A DNA stretch of 60,000 nucleotides from Strigamia acuminata (taxonomy: Eukaryota; Arthropoda; Chilopoda; Geophilomorpha; Linotaeniidae), in the NCBI GenBank assembly GCA_949358305.1, contig OX442314.1, forward strand, positions 37,547,211 through 37,607,210. Reading direction: 5' to 3'. The position numbers and the translations under genes are program-made. Positions 10,835 to 21,087 of this stretch are shown piece after piece. The notes under the pieces are model-generated. The model did no database searches and was not told the origin of the DNA. It saw only the letters and a list, made by a program, of their open reading frames with translations. Position 1 is the first letter of the stretch; each line of letters opens with the position of its first letter.

Positions 10835-11013
10835 AAAAAACAAAGCCTCAGTTTTCCGATTTTGACGTTTGGTGCCAAAAAATAGCTCTGCTTGCACGCA
10901 ACAAGTGTTCCTAGTGAGCGAGTTTTCAGTTGCGGAAACAGGGCAGATTTATATCTGATAATCGGTCTAGGATTACGCCTGAACAAGCAGAGCAACAAAT
11001 CTTTCGAGTATGA
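10835..11013 (+). pseudogene. hAT transposase C-terminal dimerisation region, frameshifted
   Basis: Three frames together spell a hAT dimerisation domain: FDVWCQKIALLA up to about 10,890, then HATSVPSERVFSCGN (about 10,893-10,940), then SDNRSRITPEQAEQQIFRV before TGA at 11,013. The PSERVFS and RSRxxPE blocks are diagnostic of hAT elements. At least two frameshifts show that it is inactive. Sequence up to about 11,395 (repeated TTGCGTTATT and a GGCATGTGCGTTATT block on the minus strand) may be the 3' end of the same transposon. Confidence 0.7.
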
Positions 11014-11853
11014 ACAGCCATCTGTTGAAGTGGACAACGGCAATGTAATGCAATATTAACATTGAGTATACACAATTACACGATCCACAATTATCATTTG
11101 TTTATTTAATTTTTTAAGTTTATTATTTACTTTTATATTATTATTTTTTCCCGTACCACTTCCAGCTTATTGTATGCCATCTGCAGCTCATTTCGTGCCA
11201 TTTTGTGATATTCCGTGCCATTTTATGCCATTTGGTGAGAAAAAGAATGTTTTTTAGAGTTATTGCGTTGTTTTTTTTTTTGTCGTTTTAGCGTTGTTGC
11301 GTTATTTGTGAATAACGCCTGTGTTGCGTTCTTTTGTGAATAATGCAATGGCCAATGCCTATGCCTCGTAGAAAAAAAATAACGCACATGCCTAGTCGCC
11401 ACCGTAGTCAGTTTTGGAGGGACGATCAGAATGCGACCATTCGCCTCGCTGGCCATTGTAACAACTCGTAAGCCGCTGCAGGCCCACCCACTTCCGGAAA
11501 GGTCACTTCTGGGGCCCGATTAGTTAATCAAGGGCCCGAGCCTCACGACGACACGCTAATCTCGCGAAATGAGGTGCCTTGCCCGTTCTGTGCGGCAGTA
11601 GGATGGATGTCCGGATAAGATAGCGGAGGATATCTAGCCCAATGCTTTAACTGGTCCGGCACCAAAAAGAGACCTAAACAACAACCATGGCACCCGGAGT
11701 TTGTGCCTTATATTGTTAAAGGAGTACATGTACCACCACCCCGTTTATGGGCGACATGCCCTGAGTGCAAGATAATCATATCCTCGGACGGGAAAAGTCC
11801 TTACATTAGCTCAGAGTTTCTAGTCGAAATTAAAACACCTTTGGGTTTGGAAT
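11014..11853. other. Probable hAT 3' end followed by GC-richer unknown sequence
   Basis: 11,150-11,230 has several TCRTGCCATTT motifs, and 11,260-11,400 has AACGC-rich sequence resembling hAT subterminal DNA. From 11,460 to 11,850 the sequence is GC-richer, with a 64-codon frame (11,703-11,897) that I do not recognise although it contains CPEC. This part leads into the dispersed repeat below. Confidence 0.35.
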
Positions 11854-12080
11854 TGTTGCAACACGGAGGCCACAGGCTCGACGAGTCCACATCTTGAGGA
11901 AATACACTGTGGTGCTGGGCAGGATATGTTGCGAGTGGATCCTCAAACTCTTTGGGTAGTCTATACTTTGCTTCTTGCTTTTTTTAGTCTTTTTCACATT
12001 AGTGCTTTAAATAAAAGAGCTATTTAAGACTATTTAGAGTTGTGGTTAATTTGTGGATTTTTTAGAATATAAAATATAAG
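11854..12080 (+). repeat. Dispersed repeat, intact copy (partner split at 33.5-34.3 kb)
   Basis: This runs from GTTGCAACACGGAGGC through CGACGAGTCCACATCTTGAG and GAGTGGATCCTCAAACTC to AGCTATTTAAGACTATTTAG. The same series occurs at 33,540-33,612 and 34,114-34,340 with about 500 bases inserted in the middle. The repeat type is unknown. Confidence 0.7.
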
Positions 12081-12245
12081 AGAACTACATTTGAATTTGC
12101 ATATTTATTTCTACAAAAAACCAGTCATCATATCTGCTCCAGATGTTTACAACACATACCAACCAGAGTACTCATAAATATCTTACAATATAAAGTTCAC
12201 ATATTGCTCTCACAGATATCTATAATTCTTTCCTTTACATAAGTT

Positions 12246-13066
12246 TGTCGCGTCCTACTTTGTATAGGTTTAAATAGCGCTAACGTGTAATACTTTACCT
12301 GTGATCAATTATGCAAATACCCAAATGAATACTAAATGTATGTAAATAAACAGGTAATTTATTCACCAGGCTTTATGCCTTTAAAATACACTCAGTAATA
12401 ATTCTAGAGTCGACGTGGTCAGCGTCGAACAAAGGATTTCTCAAGATGGCGTCGTCGATTCCGCGTGGTCGGCGGAACAAAGGCGGCGTCTCGAGTTGTC
12501 GTTAATTCGTCACGGATTCGTCTTCACGGACGCGGTGGAATGCTCTCTCGAGTCTTCTATCCGTGCCTGTTGTCTAGGGTTTGGTTTAGCGTCGCAGAGG
12601 CCTCGTCTAGGAACTTTGGGGTTCCCTACAAAGCACTCGGACACTTACTTCGGCGAATAATCGTCTGGGCGATTATTCTGAGTGATTTCACAAGGGCTAT
12701 TCTCGTGCTTTCGCAGGAATAGCTCGCAAGTGACTTCGTGAGAGTTACAGTTTGCACTTTACTCAGCGATCCTCGATCAATCCTAACTTGTAGTTGAAGT
12801 TGGCCTGACGGTGAGGTAGTTGCTGTGTTCTTGGTGTCGTTTGTGTAAGTTCTTACTTTAGGCGGGAAACACAGCCTTTTATGCAGTGGGGTGAAGGGCC
12901 GGCGATCAACCAATGGGGGCTGACCACCAGCCGCTTCCTCCCCCTCGGGGCACACACCTGCCATGGGGAGGTGGAGCCAACTCGGGGGGGAACGACTCTT
13001 CAATCATAGTGACTCAGAGGACAAGTATCCGCCCTGGGGGGACACTTATCCAACTGGGTCACCACA
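12246..13066 (-). repeat. Element 1 3' LTR (821 bp)
   Basis: On the minus strand it starts TGTGGTGACCC and ends CGCGACA. A CATAAAAGG promoter motif lies at 12,876-12,884 (minus), which predicts a start near 12,855. AATAAA for polyadenylation lies in the downstream part. Small frames inside it are shadows that recur in every LTR copy. Confidence 0.93.
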
Positions 13067-13085
13067 CGTCCCTCCTCCAGCTTCG
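13067..13085 (-). promoter_or_regulatory. Element 1 polypurine tract
   Basis: The minus strand reads GCTGGAGGAGGGACG immediately before the LTR start TGTGGTG. This is the standard place and composition of the plus-strand DNA primer. Element 2 has GCTGGGGGAAGGACG at the same position. Confidence 0.75.
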
Positions 13086-13111
13086 ATCTCGGATCGGAGC
13101 GATCTCAAATT

Positions 13112-16100
13112 TTATCGCTCTCCTCTGCGCAGAGCCGGCAACACTCCTCTGCATGGGCGGAGGATCACTGGCGGCACGGCCGGTGGCGGAGGTGGTAAAT
13201 CCGGGGGCAGAGAGGTTGTCAGATCCGCAGGATTCTGTCGCTCGTTGATGAAATATTGCGGGTGACCACCGACGGGTTCGCCGATCAGTCCCGTACGCTC
13301 ATGGATCCAAATCCGGGTAGATGCAGGGAATCGGTCTGGAACGAGTCGAATCCTTCGCGACTCGGCGCTCGAACCGGGTTTCCTGTGGGCCCGTAGGATA
13401 CGGCGATGGAAGACGGCATCCATGGTGGATCGGGCCTCTCTGTTCAGCCATTTGAGGATCGACTCGCCGTGATCATCGGAGTCAATGATGCGTTGTCGCG
13501 TGAACTCCGACATCTGAAGGAAGGGGTATTCCACTCCCAGCCTCAAATAAAGCTGCGCTGCTGGGGGCGGCGGAGGCGATGGAGGAAGTGGAATCTCCAT
13601 TGGACTCTCCAACGGTGGCGTAGCCGGCTCTGTTGCAAGAGCGGCCAGCTCTGCCGCTGGTGGTGAAGGAGAGGGCAGCGGAGGAGTTCGCGGTCCTCGG
13701 TTGGAGCGCTTCGGAATCAATTTGGGTCGATTCGCGTACCGCTTCTCCTTCGGGAATACCGGCTTTGGGGTCGGTATGTATGGTTGGACCGCCGCCTCTG
13801 GGGGGGCGGTCCCGATGGCCTGTGGTAGGCTCGCTGCCGTCCCCGGTATCTCCGGAGCCTCCCGAATTGTTCGCAACAAGGAAGGGTGGACTCCGGGGTT
13901 CCGGTAGCGGAATGCTAACGAGCGCATCTTTGAAAACTGTAGGCCTGGGTTTTCTGTATTTCTGGCCAGGTCGAAGCGCAGCGAGGCGGGCTCAGGAGTC
14001 CATCCGGCCCATACCTGGTACAACGCCCGAGGAAGGTGAACTCCCTCACGATCGACGATTGTCCAGGCCGCCATAGCCTGCCGACTGTCCAAGAAGACGC
14101 CCAGGGACAACAGCTGGGCCAAGACGTTCGTCACGGCCAAATTCAAACTGCTCCGATGGCAGGGGTGAGCGCGGTCCGGATTGTCACTGAATTGTTGTGA
14201 CAGCGTCCGCATCTGTTCGATCGCCCAATTGATGTGGTGAGTCTGGGCGGCGTCGGCCTGTCGTATGGCCAACTCGGCAATCGCGGGGTTCTCGTATTCG
14301 GCCAGATATTCCCGTAGCTCGCTGAGTGGAGGATAGGCCGCTTCACGCCGGCACCGGGCGTCCATCTCCCGCTGTGCGTACCACTCGGCGTTGCGATGAG
14401 GTTGATACACGCGCGGTGTTGGGGGTGATGGTGGACGGCCCAACCCGGGTAAGTCATCGTATCTGACCCGTTTCGGAGTTGGATCTCCCACCGGAATCAT
14501 CCGGGGAGGAGTCCACGCGGTCACGGCTGGGTTTGTACCCTCGAGGAGTGGCGGCCATCGCGGTTGCACCTGTGGGGGCACAAGCGCGGTTGGCACAGCC
14601 GGTGTTGAGTTCGACGGCCGGTTGGCCGCGTATCCTCGGAAGGCGTTCTTCAATGCCACGGCCAGATCCTGCTTCGTAACCGGTCCATCCTTATCCGACT
14701 CATCTTGGGACAATTGTTCCTCCGTTAATTCTCCCAGGTCGATCTCCGCTTGGAGCCTGGATGGCCCAGCCGTGGGTTCGAGACTCTGGGGTTCGGACCT
14801 TTTCGCGGCGGCCATCTCTCGCTCCTTCTCTAATCCCTTGGCTATCAGGGATTGTGCACGTATCTTCTGACGTACTTTGCGTTTCCGGTTCCTTCTGGTG
14901 CTGGCTGCGACGGACCTTCGTTGGACCGTCCTCTGGGGGACGTCCGACGGGGAATCCGGTCTCTGGTGGGATGAGACGGTTCGTCGCGACGAGGATCGAT
15001 CTGACGACTGCGTAGTAATCGCCATAAACAACGAGGATCTTTTCTTTCCTCGATCTTGGTGTGTCTCGGTCCTCGCAGCCCAGTGGGCGGAAGATTCGAC
15101 CGTTCGTTCAGCCCGCGCATCGTCTGGCGAGGCAGGCTCGAGCGTTACTACTCGGCGACACTCCGAGCGCACGACAACTCGAGTTCGGGAACTGGAGCTG
15201 CTCGAGCGGCTGCGGTAGTCGCGACTCGTTGACGGGCCGGCCTCTGTTGGGGAGACGGCCTGTCTTCTTCGTGCGGGTCCGCGTGGAGCGGATTCCGCCG
15301 GACGCTTCGATCTTCTGTGATGGCGGCGACTTCCCAGGATACCAGCGTGGTATAACTGCCACATCTCAGACTGCGTGGCCGTAAAATTCGCCGGCGGTAT
15401 CCATCTGGGTGTCAGATGATCTTCTTCGATGTCGCGAAGCCATCTACGGATTTCTTCGGGGGAGAAACCGTTTCTCTCGAGAACTCGCGTTACTCCGTGA
15501 GTCTCGGTGCGCTTTAAGCGTTCGATCTCGTCGTCCACTATTCTCTGGCGGGCTGCCAAGGTCGGGGCCTCGCGCCACCTGTGGGAGGTGTGCAACTCGG
15601 CCACCGTGCCTGGGTAAGCCTCTTCCAGATACCCGGAGTAAACGGGGCTCGGCGGATCCGAATCGTGTGGGATCCGCGGCCCCACTCGCTCCCTCATCTC
15701 CTTCGTCATGCACTCGACCAGCGTTTTCGATCGCTCGAATTTTTCTTCGAGGGTCCTGGAATACATCAATCGAATCTTCCAGGCGCTGGTCTCCGCAGGA
15801 TAGGCCTGCCGCAGGTAAATCGGCAGGGCTCCGCGAAAGATGTTGTTGGCGGTTGACGCCGTCGGAGGCAGGGCGTCCCACGATTCTAGCGGGTCGACCT
15901 GAATAATTTTAGATCACAAGATTAATATAATAAATCCCAGTTAACGATGGGGATCAGAAATATGCTCAAGATCGACGGTGGCAGCAACTCCTTTCTTTTG
16001 TTGCGGCCGTCGGTCTTATTTTCTTGTTTCGCAGTTCTGCGATGATCTCCGCCGTCGTAGCGCTGATCCAACACTACTTTTGAACTCAGGTGATCCGCTT

Positions 16101-16574
16101 TTAGGAAGGGGTCGCAGGCAAAACCGATCGTTAAATTTTAATTTTACGTTAAACTTTTTTATTTTAACTCTAATCGTATTTTAATTTATTACGATGTTTA
16201 AATTTAAAAGAAAGAAAACCTTTAGTTTTGGTTTTGGTTTGCCACGACGCCATTCCGCGAACACTTCCTTTGTTCTAGTTTTTTGGCGGCCTTGACTCCG
16301 AGGTGAATCTGGGTCCACTCTCGGGTTTTTTAGCCAGCCTTAAATCAACAATAAAACAGAAAGAAATATATCAGTCACAAGTCACGCTCCAATCTGGGTT
16401 GGATGCAACAGATTCAAAGAATTATGTGATTTCTCTGGGGAAATCACACTAATTTACCTGCAACGGCGGTTGTTCGTCCCAATTCTCATCTTCTTCTGCA
16501 TTTACGATTAGGCCGTCGCTCTCGTCTCTCGACGATGCGCTCGGCTCTAATCGTGGGTTGCGTCGATCGGCCAT
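13112..16574 (-). CDS. Element 1 ORF3: spliced accessory protein, unknown function
   Basis: Exon 2 (15,898-13,112) is a 928-codon open frame downstream of pol. Its first usable ATG would truncate it, but an upstream exon fits. ATG at 16,574 opens 39 codons (MADRRNPRLEPSASS and so on) ending CAG before GTAAAT at 16,457. An ATTATTCAG acceptor ends at 15,899, and both sides are phase 0. The joined product is 967 residues. It is proline-, serine- and arginine-rich, with SRSSSSSSRTR and KRKVRQKIR basic patches, several proline clusters and a folded-looking stretch around AMAAWTIVDREGVHL that recurs in element 2. No signal peptide, membrane segment or furin site is seen, so it is not an obvious envelope. 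It resembles no family I know; a second structural or nucleic-acid-binding protein is possible. Confidence 0.7.
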
Positions 16575-16956
16575 TTCAATTTAGAAAAATGAAGTTTTGT
16601 TTGAGAGGTCTTTGTCTTTCTCTTTGGGGAGAAGCAAAAAAAACACGTCTCGTCGTGTTAAAAACAGTCGGAAACTGGGCCTATCGACGCTGAGAATTGT
16701 GGGTCTCGAACGCGTCTCGTATTTTGCGAGATCCGCCGTGCTGGCAATGACGCTACGGGGTCGACCGCGTGGTTTCGTTGTCACGTGGTCGCCCGATACG
16801 TCATAACTTCTCGTCTGTTAGTGGTGACTGCGACAATTCGTTGCGAAGTTTGGACTTAGCCAAATTTTCGCGTCTCAACATGTGCAGCAGCTCTCGCAAG
16901 TAAATCTTTCTATTTTACGAGGCCTCCGCTCCATGTTATCACATTTTCTTTTATTT
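16575..16956 (-). other. Element 1 spacer between pol and ORF3
   Basis: About 380 bases. The minus strand carries a T/C-rich run followed by CCCCAAAG near 16,625, which could be the splice acceptor for a subgenomic ORF3 message. A short frame with TKPRGRPRS, an AT-hook-like motif, has no ATG and is probably chance. Confidence 0.35.
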
Positions 16957-19900
16957 TTAGTTCTTCCCCACGACTTTGCCGTCCCGAATGAACGGATTAT
17001 CGCTTCGTCGTGGTCGAAGGTTGATTTTCGACGTGCTCGTAGATCGTGACTCTACTTGCTCGTTCATCTCCGATGTGTTGGCATTTTTCTCATTATTTAT
17101 TTTTTTATTTTCCATTTCAGAAGTACATTCTTCTGCTTCCTCCCTCTCCGAAATTGCTTGCTCCGGCTGAGTTGGAGCCTCGTCGGCTGGGGATTCGGCG
17201 TCGAAGAACTCGTCCTCGTCCTCCGTTATATTTTCAGCTTCATTCGTTTTTTGGAACGTGTCGACCACGGTGCCCCCTTGGCCGCTGTGTGTCTGACCTT
17301 CCAGCCAGATTTCTTGGGGAAACTCTGGCAGATATGGCCTTAAATCTCGGCCATGTATCGACTGAAAATTTTTGTTGTCTTCTAAGCGGCGCAGTTGGTA
17401 TGCGTTGCCGCCGTGTTCGGCCACAATTACATAGGGACCGTCCCTCTTGTCGGCTAAACCGGCGGCGATGCCCCTCGCTGCATTGGACAACGTGTGTGCC
17501 TCCTTCCACACTAGATCATTCACTTTAAAGTTCGCGAAAGCGAGATCTCCTTCTTTATCTGCGATTCTCTCTCTCATGTTGAAAATATGCGCCATCATAT
17601 GCTGGTATGTGTCGGATATAGTCTGTTCCAACCGGCACACGTACTCATGTGGGCTCGATGGGTCTAATACGTTAACAGCTTCGGCAACGCGTGGGTCCCA
17701 TGGCATCCTTAATTCGCGGGCGAAGTTGAGGTACGCCGGTGAGAATTCGCGTGTTCTTGACACGGTTGAGCGAATGCTGAAAGCGATTTCTCGCAGGTAT
17801 TCGTCCCATCGATTGTGAATATCGGTGAATACTGTCAGCGCATATTTTATATCTTTATTTAATCTCTCGACTGGGTTTGTCTGAGGATTATACGTGGAGG
17901 TGTTTGATGTATCCATTTTAAATTTTCTACAGAAGTCCTTATATATTCTTGATCGGAATTGGGGGCCGTTATCCGAAATGAGTTTTCTGGGAAACCCAAA
18001 TCGCATTGCCACGTCGTAAAGGCACTCGACTATGTTTTCAGCCGAGGGCTTCGCGAGGGCGTACAGCTCCGGCCATCGGGTGGCCACATCCATAATTACG
18101 AGAATATACATGTTCTTGTTTCCCGTTGTGGGCTTGGGGCCCATCAAGTCTATGCTTAGGCAGTCAAATGGTGCGTAGGGTCCGAGAGACATGGCGTTTC
18201 TGGCCACTTTATCTCGCGGTCTGCACGCTTGGCACCGGGGGCAGTGTCGGATAAATTTCGTTATCTTTTGCCGCGCGCCCGGCCAGAAGAAAAGTTGTTT
18301 TACTCGATAAAGGGTCCTCGCCACGCCAGAATGGCTGGCGAGCGGGTGTCCGTGCATCAGCCACAACAGTCGGGTGTGCAGCGATGTCGGCACGACCACT
18401 TTAACCGAGTTTCCCGCTCCGCTGAGGTCATCTTGAAACGTCGGGTGGTATTTTACCAGGAGTTCATCATCTATGAGGTAGCTTGTTGCTTCCTTGACGA
18501 ACTGTTTTCGGCGGTGGGGGTTTGTCATCCCTTCCGGAAATTCGCCGTTTAGCAAGTATTGTGTTATAATTTGACATTTTGCGTCGGCTGCCTGGTGTTC
18601 GATGAACTCACGTCTCGTGGGTGGAGCATATTGCGTTTTTTCTTCAATTTTTGCTGTGAAGGCGCGTAGTGGGGTTTTGTGGGTTTCTCCGGAGGGCGGA
18701 GATTGAATTTCGGATGTTGAATCGTTCGTCCCAGCTGGCTGGTATGTTCGAGTCCAAAAACCACAAAACGTTCTATCTTCGGGCTCCATCACTGGTAGCT
18801 CGTTCGCCTTTCGCAAACGCCATATTCTCCGTGGAGTCGGGCAGTACAAGAGGTGGGTGTCATCCTCGCCGTCGTCGTCTGGACCTTGGGGGTCAGAGGC
18901 TGGGGCTCTTGAGAGGGCGTCGGCCACATGATTGTACTTCCCGGGGCGGTAAGTAATTGTTATATCGCACGCCATTAATTCCAGTTGCCATCGTGCGAGT
19001 CGGCCGGAGGGTTCTTTGAGTTTCATCAACCAGCTTAGTGCCTGGTGATCTGTCTGAACCTCGAAGTTCGTGTACTCCAGATAGTCGCGAAACTTCCGCA
19101 CTGCCCAAATTACGGCTAGGCATTCTAGTTCCGTTGCCGTGTAATTTTTCTCCGCGCCCTGTATTTTTCTGCTTATAAACATACAGGGTACTTCCTGCGA
19201 GATTCCGTTGTATACGTGGGTCTGCAGAAGGGCTGCACCCAGTCCGATTTTACTCGCGTCGGTGTGCAACACGAACGGTCGGTTTAGGTCCGGCAATGGC
19301 ATCTTTTCGACGTCAGCCAGCATTTGCTTGATCGTGCTAAATGCGGCCTCGCACTGGACCGTCCACTCAAACTCTTTATCCGTTCGTAAGAGATCCGTTA
19401 TAGGCGCGGCCACCTCAGCCAGACCAGAGAGCAGTCGGCCGAAGAAATTGACCATGCCCATAAATCTCTGGACACCTTTTATATCTTCGGGGGCGGGGAA
19501 TCCGTTTATTGCTTTAACCTTTTCGGGGTCAATCGCGATTCCCTCGACTCCTATTCGGTATCCCAGGAAGGCAAGCTCTTTTCTGCAAAACTTGCTCTTC
19601 CCTGGATGGATGTGGAGTCCCGCCTTGGCCAGGCGAGAGACCACTCTGTCGATGTGGTCTATATGCTCTTCGAATGTGTCCGACGTTATTATGATGTCGT
19701 CGAGATACGCCCACACGAAGTCGTGAAGCATATCTCCCAACACGCTTTCGATCAATTTCTGGAACGTGCTCGGGGCATTTACAAGCCCGAACGGCATCAC
19801 GTTGAACATTAGTCTTCCTATCGGGGAGTAGAAAGCTGTTTTCAGTTTGTCTTCGGGTTTGAGTTCCACCTGCCAATACCCCTTTGATAGGTCCATGGTG

Positions 19901-21087
19901 GTTACCCACTTAAATGGGCTCAGTTCCCGGAGGATCGAGTCTATAGACGGCATCTGAATCGGGTCTATAACCGTTATCGCGTTCAGGGGGCGATAATCGA
20001 TGCATAGTCGAGGTTCCGAACCTGGACGCATTACCAGGACGATCCGCATGGCGTATTCGCCCAGGGCTTGCGTTACTATGCCCTTGTCGAGCATGTCTTG
20101 GCACATTTGCGTCACAATGTCTCTTTTCTGGGGGTTCATCCCCTTGTAAGGCACTCGAATCGGCTTGTCTGTGGTTAAGACTATCTCGTGGGTTGCCTCC
20201 GTCGTTCGACCAGGTGTCTTGGTCAGAATTCTTTCATGTTTTCGAAGCACTCGCCTTAGTAGCGATGCCTCGTTGACACGCAGTGCTGCCTCCTCGACCA
20301 GGGTGTCCACGACGTTACTCCTTTGTAATTCCAGAGTGAAGGCTGCGAAATCGTAATCTTGGACGAATTTTCGCAATCCTCTTCCGTATTCCTCTTTGTC
20401 CCTGGCTTCGTCCAGTAATTTTTGGGGGACCACGGGGACTGGCCGTTCTCCCTCGGGACTTATCCAGTTCCATGAACGGGTTATCGGGTTTGGCTGAATT
20501 TTCAGTTTCGCCATGATATCCATCCCTAGGAGGAATACTTTGTCGTGGGATGGCAAGACTATGAAGGGGTGGGACAGGTTCCCCCCCTTCCAGTCGATCA
20601 TGATGCGAACTACGCCCTTCGGCTTGACGTAGCCGTTGGCGGTGAGCAATTCTACGTTCGCGTTCACTTGTGCCACCTTTTTTCCAATATCCAAGTCTTT
20701 TACTATATCCTCGGATATGAATGAACGGTCCGCTCCTGAATCCAGTAGACCGAACAATTTTTGGTTTTCTATCTCCACTGGCAGCATACACAGAGTTTCG
20801 CAATGTGTTTTCGTGACATTGCAGTGAAATACGCGTAATGTCTGGGGCTCAACCTCCAGATTGAACGGAAGGTCCGTCCAATCCATGTCGACCTCCGGTT
20901 TCGTTCTCACTTGCATACTCGTTAACGTCACTTTTTCCTCCTTCTTCGGAACGGTCTGTATGCGGTCTTTGATCTGTGCCTCTGCCAAGGCATGACCTGC
21001 GGGTCCAGTGTGATATTTCTTCTTTTTAATTTCCGCGGCTGGCGCAGACGAAGCTGAATTTATTTCGGCGACGCCTGCGCTCGGAAG
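16957..21087 (-). CDS. pol: Element 1 Pol (protease, RT, RNase H, integrase)
   Basis: The frame is open from the slippery site at 21,087 to the stop at 16,957, about 1,376 residues. Numbering from 20,988, the aspartic protease DSGA is at residues 83-86. RT blocks include LCIDYRPLNA, MPFGLVNAPSTFQ and the catalytic YLDD. RNase H has HTDASKIGLGAALLQ and TELECLAVIWA. Integrase has an HHCC finger (HGHPLASHSG through CPRCQAC), then the D,D,E set in SIDLMG, ISDNGPQF and NPVERLN. Every catalytic residue I can check is present. A C-terminal acidic tail follows. There is no natural ATG near the 5' end of this frame (20,988 is TTG), and the frame overlaps gag. Expression by -1 frameshifting as Gag-Pol is therefore expected. 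Confidence 0.93.
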   Translation of the reverse strand, partial: LPSAGVAEINSASSAPAAEIKKKKYHTGPAGHALAEAQIKDRIQTVPKKEEKVTLTSMQVRTKPEVDMDWTDLPFNLEVEPQTLRVFHCNVTKTHCETLCMLPVEIENQKLFGLLDSGADRSFISEDIVKDLDIGKKVAQVNANVELLTANGYVKPKGVVRIMIDWKGGNLSHPFIVLPSHDKVFLLGMDIMAKLKIQPNPITRSWNWISPEGERPVPVVPQKLLDEARDKEEYGRGLRKFVQDYDFAAFTLELQRSNVVDTLVEEAALRVNEASLLRRVLRKHERILTKTPGRTTEATHEIVLTTDKPIRVPYKGMNPQKRDIVTQMCQDMLDKGIVTQALGEYAMRIVLVMRPGSEPRLCIDYRPLNAITVIDPIQMPSIDSILRELSPFKWVTTMDLSKGYWQVELKPEDKLKTAFYSPIGRLMFNVMPFGLVNAPSTFQKLIESVLGDMLHDFVWAYLDDIIITSDTFEEHIDHIDRVVSRLAKAGLHIHPGKSKFCRKELAFLGYRIGVEGIAIDPEKVKAINGFPAPEDIKGVQRFMGMVNFFGRLLSGLAEVAAPITDLLRTDKEFEWTVQCEAAFSTIKQMLADVEKMPLPDLNRPFVLHTDASKIGLGAALLQTHVYNGISQEVPCMFISRKIQGAEKNYTATELECLAVIWAVRKFRDYLEYTNFEVQTDHQALSWLMKLKEPSGRLARWQLELMACDITITYRPGKYNHVADALSRAPASDPQGPDDDGEDDTHLLYCPTPRRIWRLRKANELPVMEPEDRTFCGFWTRTYQPAGTNDSTSEIQSPPSGETHKTPLRAFTAKIEEKTQYAPPTRREFIEHQAADAKCQIITQYLLNGEFPEGMTNPHRRKQFVKEATSYLIDDELLVKYHPTFQDDLSGAGNSVKVVVPTSLHTRLLWLMHGHPLASHSGVARTLYRVKQLFFWPGARQKITKFIRHCPRCQACRPRDKVARNAMSLGPYAPFDCLSIDLMGPKPTTGNKNMYILVIMDVATRWPELYALAKPSAENIVECLYDVAMRFGFPRKLISDNGPQFRSRIYKDFCRKFKMDTSNTSTYNPQTNPVERLNKDIKYALTVFTDIHNRWDEYLREIAFSIRSTVSRTREFSPAYLNFARELRMPWDPRVAEAVNVLDPSSPHEYVCRLEQTISDTYQHMMAHIFNMRERIADKEGDLAFANFKVNDLVWKEAHTLSNAARGIAAGLADKRDGPYVIVAEHGGNAYQLRRLEDNKNFQSIHGRDLRPYLPEFPQEIWLEGQTHSGQGGTVVDTFQKTNEAENITEDEDEFFDAESPADEAPTQPEQAISEREEAEECTSEMENKKINNEKNANTSEMNEQVESRSTSTSKINLRPRRSDNPFIRDGKVVGKN

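Noticed and set aside
9883-10914. 343-codon ORF as a single gene
   Set aside because: Its parts belong to simple repeat, a MULE and a hAT element.
12415-12722. 81- and 85-codon ORFs repeated at 12.4, 24.4, 25.1 and 31.1 kb
   Set aside because: They lie inside LTR copies and recur only because the LTRs are repeated; no motif or start context.
13112-16574. Element 1 ORF3 as an envelope gene making the element an endogenous retrovirus
   Set aside because: No signal peptide, transmembrane segment, cysteine framework or cleavage site is visible.
16581-16784. Short frame with an AT-hook-like RGRP motif
   Set aside because: No ATG start, inside the pol-ORF3 spacer, motif too short to be meaningful.
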